A stretch of DNA of 10,501 bases. Origin: Oscillospiraceae bacterium (GTDB taxonomy: Bacteria > Bacillota > Clostridia > Oscillospirales > UBA929). Below are positions 5,759 through 10,501 of the stretch, one piece after another (position 1 is the stretch's first letter; each line of letters begins with the position of its first letter). The notes beneath the pieces are model-generated. The model searched no databases. It saw only the letters and a list, made by a program, of their open reading frames with translations, and was not told where the DNA came from. The stretch is from assembly GCA_031271525.1 (NCBI GenBank), contig JAISVO010000136.1, positions 1 through 10,501 on the forward strand. The letters are read 5' to 3'. The position numbers and the translations under genes were made by a program.

Positions 5759-8179
5759 ATGAAATTCGGCGGATTTGACGACAAAGCGCGGGAATATGTG
5801 ATTACCCGCCCGGACACCCCTTACCCTTGGATCAACTATCTCGGCAGCGAGGATTTTTTCGGGCTGTTTTCCAACACGGCGGGCGGCTACTGCTTTTATA
5901 AAGATGCCCGGCTGATGCGCCTGACCCGCTACCGCTACAACAACGTCCCCGCCGACGCGGGCGGGCGGATCTTCTATATCAACGACGGCGGCGACGTCTG
6001 GAACCCCGGCTGGCAGCCCTGCAAGAAGGAACTGGACGGCTACTCCTGCCGCCACGGGCTGGGGTATTCCGTCATTTCCGGCTCCCGGAACGGGCTGACG
6101 GCCGAACACACCGCCTTTGTGCCGGTGGGCGAGACTTGCGAGGTCCATCGGGTTGTCCTGAAAAACGCCTCCGGCAGGCAAAAAGACTTCTCCCTCTTTT
6201 CGTTTGTCGAGTTCTGCCTCTGGAACGCGAGCGACGACGCCCAGAATTTTCAGCGCAATTTCTCGATAGGAGAGGTGGAGGTCGAAAACGGCGCCATCTA
6301 CCACAAGACCGAGTACCGCGAACGCCGGAACCACTACGCGGTCTTCGCGGCGAATCGAACCCCCGACGGCTTCGACACCGACCGGGAAAGCTTTCTCGGG
6401 CTTTACAACGGGTTCCACGAGCCGCGGGCAGTCTTGGAGGATCGGTCCCGGAACAGCGTCGCGGCGGGCTGGGCCCCCGTCGGGTCGCACCGGTTCGCTC
6501 TCTCCCTCGCCCCGGGGGAGACGGCGTCAATCATCTTCGTGCTGGGTTACTGCGAAAACCCGGACGGGGAGAAGTACGCCTCCCTCCATGTCGTCAACAA
6601 AGCCCCGGCGCTCCGCCTGCTGGGCAAATTCCAAACCGACAGTCAGGTGGACGGAGCCCTTGAGGAATTATCTGAATACTGGGAGGGCCTGCTCGGCCGT
6701 TACCGCGTTTCCGGCGGGGACGAGAGGATGAACCGGATGGTCAACATCTGGAACCAGTACCAATGTATGGTGACCTTCAATATGAGCCGTTCGGCCTCCT
6801 ACTTTGAGTCGGGGATCGGGCGGGGGATGGGGTTCCGGGACAGCAACCAAGACCTGTTGGGGTTTGTCCACCTCGTCCCGGCCCGCGCCAGAGCGCGGAT
6901 CCTCGACATCGCGGCGACCCAATTCCCCGACGGCTCGGCGTACCACCAATACCAGCCGCTGACCAAGAGGGGCAACTCGGATGTCGGCAGCGGCTTCAAC
7001 GACGATCCGCTCTGGCTGATTGTCGGCGTCAGCGCGTACATCAAGGAGACGGGCGATTTTTCCATCCTTGACGAACCTGTCCCCTTCGACCACGCGCCGG
7101 GATCGGAAGCGCCCCTGCACGAGCACCTCCGGCGCTCGTTTCAATACACCGCCGGCCACAAGGGCCCCCACGGCTTGCCGCTGATCGGCAGGGCCGACTG
7201 GAACGACTGCCTTAACCTCAACTGCTTCTCCGAAACTCCCGGCGAGAGCTTCCAGACGACGGCAAACTTTGAGTCGGGCGTCGCCGAATCGGTGCTGATC
7301 GCCGCGATCTTCCTCTACGCCGCCCCCGATTTCATCGAGCTGTGCCGCCGCCGGGGCGAGGACACCTCCGGGCTGGAAGCGGAGGTATCCGCCATGCGGC
7401 GCGCCGTGGACGAGCACGGGTGGGACGGCGATTGGTTTTTGCGCGCCTACGACGCCTTCGGCGAGAAGATTGGGAGCCGTGAGTGCGAGGAGGGGCAGAT
7501 TTTCATCGAACCGCAGGGTTTTTGCGTTATGGCGGGAATCGGCGTTGACGACGGCCGGGCGGAAAAGGCGTTAGCCAGCGTGAAGGAGCGGCTGGACACC
7601 GAATACGGCGTCATCCTCCAGCAGCCGGCGTACCAGACCTATCACCTAAACCTCGGCGAGGTGAGCAGCTACCCGCCGGGCTACAAGGAGAACGCGGGCA
7701 TTTTCTGCCACAACAACCCGTGGGTTTCGATCGCCGAGTGCATACTGGGGCACGGCGAACGCGCCTTCGAGGTCTACCGCAGGATATGCCCCGCGTATCT
7801 GGAGGAAATCAGCGACCTCCACCGCACCGAGCCGTACGTCTACAGCCAGATGGTCGCGGGGCGGGACGCCGTGCGTCACGGCGAGGCGAAGAATTCTTGG
7901 CTCACCGGCACCGCCGCGTGGACCTTTGTCAATATCTCGCAGCATATCCTTGGCGTCAAGCCGGATTTTGACGGTCTGACCGTCGATCCGTGTATCCCGC
8001 CCGACTTGAAGGGCTTCACCGTCGAGCGTACTTACCGGGGAAAAAAGTTCAGCATCAAGGTAGATAACAGCGCCGGGGTTGAGAAGGGCGTAAAGAGCCT
8101 GACCGTCAACGGCAAGCCGCACACCGGGCCAATTGCCGCCGTCGGTGAGGTCACCTTCGTCGAAGCGGTACTGGGATGA
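5759..8179 (+). CDS. cbpA: Cellobiose phosphorylase (GH94)
   Basis: This is a complete 806-residue cytoplasmic enzyme with no signal peptide. It would convert cellobiose and phosphate to alpha-glucose-1-phosphate and glucose, saving ATP during growth on cellulose breakdown products. The N-terminus (KFGGFDDKAREYVITRPDTP, then WINYLGSEDFFGLFSNTAGG) closely resembles clostridial cellobiose phosphorylases, and the length matches their roughly 810 residues. Cellodextrin phosphorylases are usually nearer 1000. The DWND motif at 480-483 (GRADWNDCLNLNCF) carries the Asp general acid of GH94. Further family features are ESGIGRGMGFRDSNQDLLG and the C-terminal region GEAKNSWLTGTAAWTFVN. The ATG at 5759 has a perfect AAGGAGG 8 bases ahead (5744-5750). 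It is the first gene of an operon and overlaps the next by 4 bp (ATGA), which implies translational coupling. Laminaribiose or chitobiose phosphorylase is a less likely alternative. The gene symbol is by analogy. Confidence 0.95.
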   Translation: MKFGGFDDKAREYVITRPDTPYPWINYLGSEDFFGLFSNTAGGYCFYKDARLMRLTRYRYNNVPADAGGRIFYINDGGDVWNPGWQPCKKELDGYSCRHGLGYSVISGSRNGLTAEHTAFVPVGETCEVHRVVLKNASGRQKDFSLFSFVEFCLWNASDDAQNFQRNFSIGEVEVENGAIYHKTEYRERRNHYAVFAANRTPDGFDTDRESFLGLYNGFHEPRAVLEDRSRNSVAAGWAPVGSHRFALSLAPGETASIIFVLGYCENPDGEKYASLHVVNKAPALRLLGKFQTDSQVDGALEELSEYWEGLLGRYRVSGGDERMNRMVNIWNQYQCMVTFNMSRSASYFESGIGRGMGFRDSNQDLLGFVHLVPARARARILDIAATQFPDGSAYHQYQPLTKRGNSDVGSGFNDDPLWLIVGVSAYIKETGDFSILDEPVPFDHAPGSEAPLHEHLRRSFQYTAGHKGPHGLPLIGRADWNDCLNLNCFSETPGESFQTTANFESGVAESVLIAAIFLYAAPDFIELCRRRGEDTSGLEAEVSAMRRAVDEHGWDGDWFLRAYDAFGEKIGSRECEEGQIFIEPQGFCVMAGIGVDDGRAEKALASVKERLDTEYGVILQQPAYQTYHLNLGEVSSYPPGYKENAGIFCHNNPWVSIAECILGHGERAFEVYRRICPAYLEEISDLHRTEPYVYSQMVAGRDAVRHGEAKNSWLTGTAAWTFVNISQHILGVKPDFDGLTVDPCIPPDLKGFTVERTYRGKKFSIKVDNSAGVEKGVKSLTVNGKPHTGPIAAVGEVTFVEAVLG

Positions 8180-8649
8180 TCTATGTCGATACGGTGAACC
8201 CCGACCGCCGGGCGGCGGCGCGCGCGCTTCTCCGCCGCGCCCTCCGCGAGGAATTCGGCATCACGGGTGAGCTGACGTTCACCCACGGCGAGTTCGGCAA
8301 GCCAAAACTCGCCGGTTACCCCGGCGTCTTCTTCAACCTCAGCCACTGCCGGGCCGGGGCGGCGTGCGCCGTCGCCGAAAACGAGGTCGGACTGGACATG
8401 ATGGACATCCGCCCCGTCTCGTCCTCCGTGATCAGGCGCGTCTGCACCCCCGCCGAGCTGGCACAGGTCGAAGCGTCTTCCGCCCCGCACCGGCTTTTCT
8501 GTAAGCTTTGGGCGGTCAAGGAAGCGTATGTGAAGCTTCATGGCGGCTCGATGCTGAGCGGCGTCGTGGACACCGGGCCGCTGGATCCGTTCCTCTATGA
8601 AAGGGATGATTTTTTCCTATGCTGCTTTGGCTGCGGCAAAATGTCATAA
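8176..8649 (+). CDS. Sfp-type 4'-phosphopantetheinyl transferase, short form
   Basis: The enzyme transfers the phosphopantetheine arm of CoA to a serine of an acyl or peptidyl carrier protein. Conserved elements are GKPKLAGYPGVFFNLSHC (around 40-58), the metal-binding segment VGLDMMDIRP with Asp74, and CKLWAVKEAYVKLHGG with Trp112, Lys115 and Glu116. The protein has 157 residues, clearly shorter than Bacillus Sfp (224), with a short N-terminal half. The usual G-[IV]-D-[IVL]-E reads G-L-D-M-M-D here: the acidic residue two places after Asp74 is Met76, and an Asp follows at 77. The C-terminus is cysteine-rich (FFLCCFGCG). Its ATG overlaps the phosphorylase stop as ATGA, and its last 31 bp overlap the exporter gene, so all three are probably co-translated. 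No carrier protein is in the window; the target may be the fatty-acid ACP or a product made by genes to the right. Confidence 0.85.
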   Translation: MIYVDTVNPDRRAAARALLRRALREEFGITGELTFTHGEFGKPKLAGYPGVFFNLSHCRAGAACAVAENEVGLDMMDIRPVSSSVIRRVCTPAELAQVEASSAPHRLFCKLWAVKEAYVKLHGGSMLSGVVDTGPLDPFLYERDDFFLCCFGCGKMS

Positions 8650-10397
8650 AAACGGCGTTCCGCGCCTCCCCCGTAAGCGCCGCGCTGTTTGTCCTGCTGT
8701 CGGTCGTCAGCGCCGTGATCCCCACCGTGCTGACGGCGCTCGCGACGGCGAACTTTGTGGACACCGCGGCGGTAATCCTTGGCGGGACGCGCCCGAGGGG
8801 GGACATCACAGCCCCGCTGGTGTTCCTGCTGCTCACGATGGGGGCGCAGTACACTGTCGGCGCGGTGGTCAGCCTGCTCCGCGCCCGGATCGGCATGAGG
8901 CTGCAAAACACCCTCCGTCCGGCGGTCGTCACAAAGCACGCCGCGCTGGACTTCAAGCACATCGAGAACGCCGAGAGCTGGGAACTGATCTCCCGCGTCT
9001 CCGCGAATCCGGTCGCCTCGGTTCTGGAGGGTTTTGGGGCGTATGTGATGTTCGCGCAGCTCCTTGTCGGCGTCGTATCGGTTTTGATCCTGATCGTCAG
9101 CCAAGTCTGGTGGGCGGCGTTTGTCATCCTCGCTTTCTCGGTTCCCTTGTTCTGGCTCTCCGTAAAAGCCGGGAAGAAAAACTACCAAGCGGGGCGGGAC
9201 GCCGAAAAATTCAACCGCCGGACATGGTATCTCGACTGGCTGCTGGTCGGGCGGGAGAACATCGAAGAACGCGCCCTGTTCGGTTACGGAGAGGATGTCG
9301 CCCGCCGCTGGGAGGAGCAGTATGAAGCGGGCCGGATCCTTCAGCTCCGGGTCCGTGCTCGGTACTTTTTCATCACCAAGGGCGGGAGCCTGATCATCGC
9401 GCTGATCTCGCTGCTGGTGATGCTGATATTGATCCAGCCGGTGGTTGGCGGAGTCCTGAGCGCCGGGATGTTCATGGGGATCGTCGGCGCGGTCTTCGGC
9501 ATGGTCAACCAGATCGGCTGGAACCTCTCCTACTCTCTGGAGAACATCTCCAAAGCGGGCGAGTTCGTAAAAGACCTGCGGACGTTTGCCGGCCTCTCCG
9601 AAGCGCCGGGGGCGTCCGACCTCCCGGATCCCGAGCCGATGGAGTTTTCCGCGATCACCTTTCGCAGCGTGCGGTTCAAATACCCGGGGACAGACGTTTA
9701 CGTCCTCGACGGCGTGTCGTTCACGCTGGAGCGCGGGAAGCACTATGCCTTTGTGGGCAAGAACGGCGCGGGCAAAACCACCGTCACAAAGCTCCTGACC
9801 GGGCTGTACCCCGAATACGAGGGCGAAATCCTCATTGACGGGCGGGAACTTCGGTCCATCCAGCCCGGCGCGCTGAAAGCTTTCTTTTCGGTGATCTACC
9901 AAGACTACGCGAAATACGCCATCCCTCTCCGGGACAACATCGCCTTGGGCGACGCTTCGGGCGCCGATACGGACGCCCGGATCCAAGGCGCGGTGGCGCA
10001 AGCGGGTCTGGAAGGTACGGTGTCCGAGCTGAAAGACGGGCTTGCCACCCCGCTTGGAAAGATTTTGGAGGGCGGGCAGGACATCTCCGGCGGCCAGTGG
10101 CAGCGGGTCGCCATCGCCCGGTCGTTGCTCTCAAGGGCGCCGGTCAAGATACTGGACGAGCCGACGGCGTCCCTCGACCCGGTCAGCGAGAGCCGCATTT
10201 ACGAAGAGTTCGAGAAGCTGATGCGGGGCAAGACCACCGTCTTTATCAGCCACCGTCTTGGCAGCACCAAGCTGGCCGATGAGATTCTGGTGTTTTCCGA
10301 AGGCGTCGTCGCGGAGCGCGGCCCGCACCGCGAGCTGATGGAAAGGAGCGGGCTTTACACCGAGATGTTTGAATCTCAGAGAGGATGGTATCAGTAA
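8619..10397 (+). CDS. ABC exporter half-transporter (fused permease and ATPase)
   Basis: This is a complete 592-residue protein with an exporter-type membrane domain followed by a nucleotide-binding domain. Hydrophobic stretches at about 17-45, 63-88, 134-183 (two helices) and 249-295 (two helices) give the six helices of type IV exporters. The ATPase domain (about 345-585) has Walker A GKNGAGKTT (380-388), signature SGGQW (490-494), Walker B KILDEP with Asp513 and catalytic Glu514, and the switch His545. It should therefore be ATP-competent and must dimerise, with itself or a partner. The substrate is unknown; the fold excludes a sugar importer with a binding protein. The ATG at 8619 is the first possible start after an in-frame TGA at 8607 and lies inside the transferase gene. 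The only ribosome-binding-like sequence, AAAGGG, is about 13 bases upstream, so translation probably depends on coupling. There is no visible terminator after the stop at 10397. Confidence 0.93.
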   Translation: MLLWLRQNVIKTAFRASPVSAALFVLLSVVSAVIPTVLTALATANFVDTAAVILGGTRPRGDITAPLVFLLLTMGAQYTVGAVVSLLRARIGMRLQNTLRPAVVTKHAALDFKHIENAESWELISRVSANPVASVLEGFGAYVMFAQLLVGVVSVLILIVSQVWWAAFVILAFSVPLFWLSVKAGKKNYQAGRDAEKFNRRTWYLDWLLVGRENIEERALFGYGEDVARRWEEQYEAGRILQLRVRARYFFITKGGSLIIALISLLVMLILIQPVVGGVLSAGMFMGIVGAVFGMVNQIGWNLSYSLENISKAGEFVKDLRTFAGLSEAPGASDLPDPEPMEFSAITFRSVRFKYPGTDVYVLDGVSFTLERGKHYAFVGKNGAGKTTVTKLLTGLYPEYEGEILIDGRELRSIQPGALKAFFSVIYQDYAKYAIPLRDNIALGDASGADTDARIQGAVAQAGLEGTVSELKDGLATPLGKILEGGQDISGGQWQRVAIARSLLSRAPVKILDEPTASLDPVSESRIYEEFEKLMRGKTTVFISHRLGSTKLADEILVFSEGVVAERGPHRELMERSGLYTEMFESQRGWYQ

Positions 10398-10501
10398 AAG
10401 GATACACCTTGAAGCGTGTTGTGATAAAGACTGTCTGGAAGATTTGCGTGTTTACTTCACCGCCACAGGGCAGGGAGTGATCGACAAAGCGGCGAATATC
10501 A
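10369..10501 (+). other. Open frame at the right edge, start unclear, runs out of window
   Basis: One plus-strand frame stays open from 10339 to the window end. It includes the segment CLEDLRVYFTATGQGVIDKA near its end, with a Cys-rich stretch (EACCDKDC) just before. There is no ATG. A TTG at 10369 would give a 29-bp overlap with the exporter gene, like the preceding gene junction, but lacks a well-spaced ribosome binding site; TTG at 10444 and GTG at 10477 are also possible. No family is recognised. A minus-strand frame ending near 10454 (last residues SITPCPVAVK, TAA stop) is an alternative, so even the strand is uncertain. Confidence 0.25.

Noticed and set aside
4891..5778. 295-codon plus-strand open frame opposite the GH9 gene
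   Set aside because: It runs antisense to a gene with intact GH9 motifs and a signal peptide, crosses the divergent promoter region, and has no motif or ribosome binding site.
8595..10001. 468-codon minus-strand open frame opposite the exporter gene
   Set aside because: It mirrors a clearly recognisable ABC exporter, is low in complexity (many Arg, Asp, Gln, Pro), and has no recognisable motif; such frames are common opposite GC-rich genes.

Overview
The window looks like a chromosomal segment of a GC-rich, spore-forming clostridial bacterium (Bacillota, Clostridia, possibly an Oscillospirales-type cellulose user). The evidence is a YlmC/YmxH-type PRC-barrel protein, strong AGGAGG-type ribosome binding sites, sigma-A promoters close to TTGACA-17-TATAAT, a lipoprotein GH9 glycanase, and a cellobiose phosphorylase whose N-terminus resembles clostridial enzymes. 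The genus cannot be told from the sequence.

Layout. (a) 1-682: 3' part of a tyrosine recombinase gene, probably the end of an integrated element, facing the 3' end of a tRNA. (b) 713-971, minus strand: a two-tRNA unit, Leu(UAA) then initiator Met(CAU), with a consensus promoter and an intrinsic terminator. (c) 1040-2189: a ylmC-like gene convergent with trmD. trmD stands outside its usual ribosomal operon and may be followed by a 52-codon small ORF. (d) 2274-3959: a monocistronic PAS-PAS-HD-GYP signalling gene with its own promoter and a very strong terminator. (e) 3958-10397: a divergent cellulose-use locus. A surface-anchored GH9 enzyme is on the minus strand. On the plus strand, a tightly overlapping three-gene operon encodes GH94 cellobiose phosphorylase, an Sfp-type 4'-phosphopantetheinyl transferase and an ABC exporter half-transporter. 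(f) The last ~100 bases hold an open frame with no convincing start.

How the genes could work together. The GH9 lipoprotein would cut beta-1,4-glucan at the cell surface, and the cytoplasmic phosphorylase would split imported cellobiose into glucose-1-phosphate and glucose. The two genes share a 73-bp region in which two near-consensus promoters face each other with adjacent -10 boxes, so polymerase binding may be mutually exclusive. The phosphopantetheinyl transferase and exporter are not expected in such an operon. They suggest either a fortuitous operon or a link to a carrier-protein product encoded beyond the right edge.

No CRISPR array, insertion sequence or complete novel system is visible. 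The points most worth following are the phosphorylase-transferase-exporter operon, the face-to-face promoters and the recombinase/tRNA junction.
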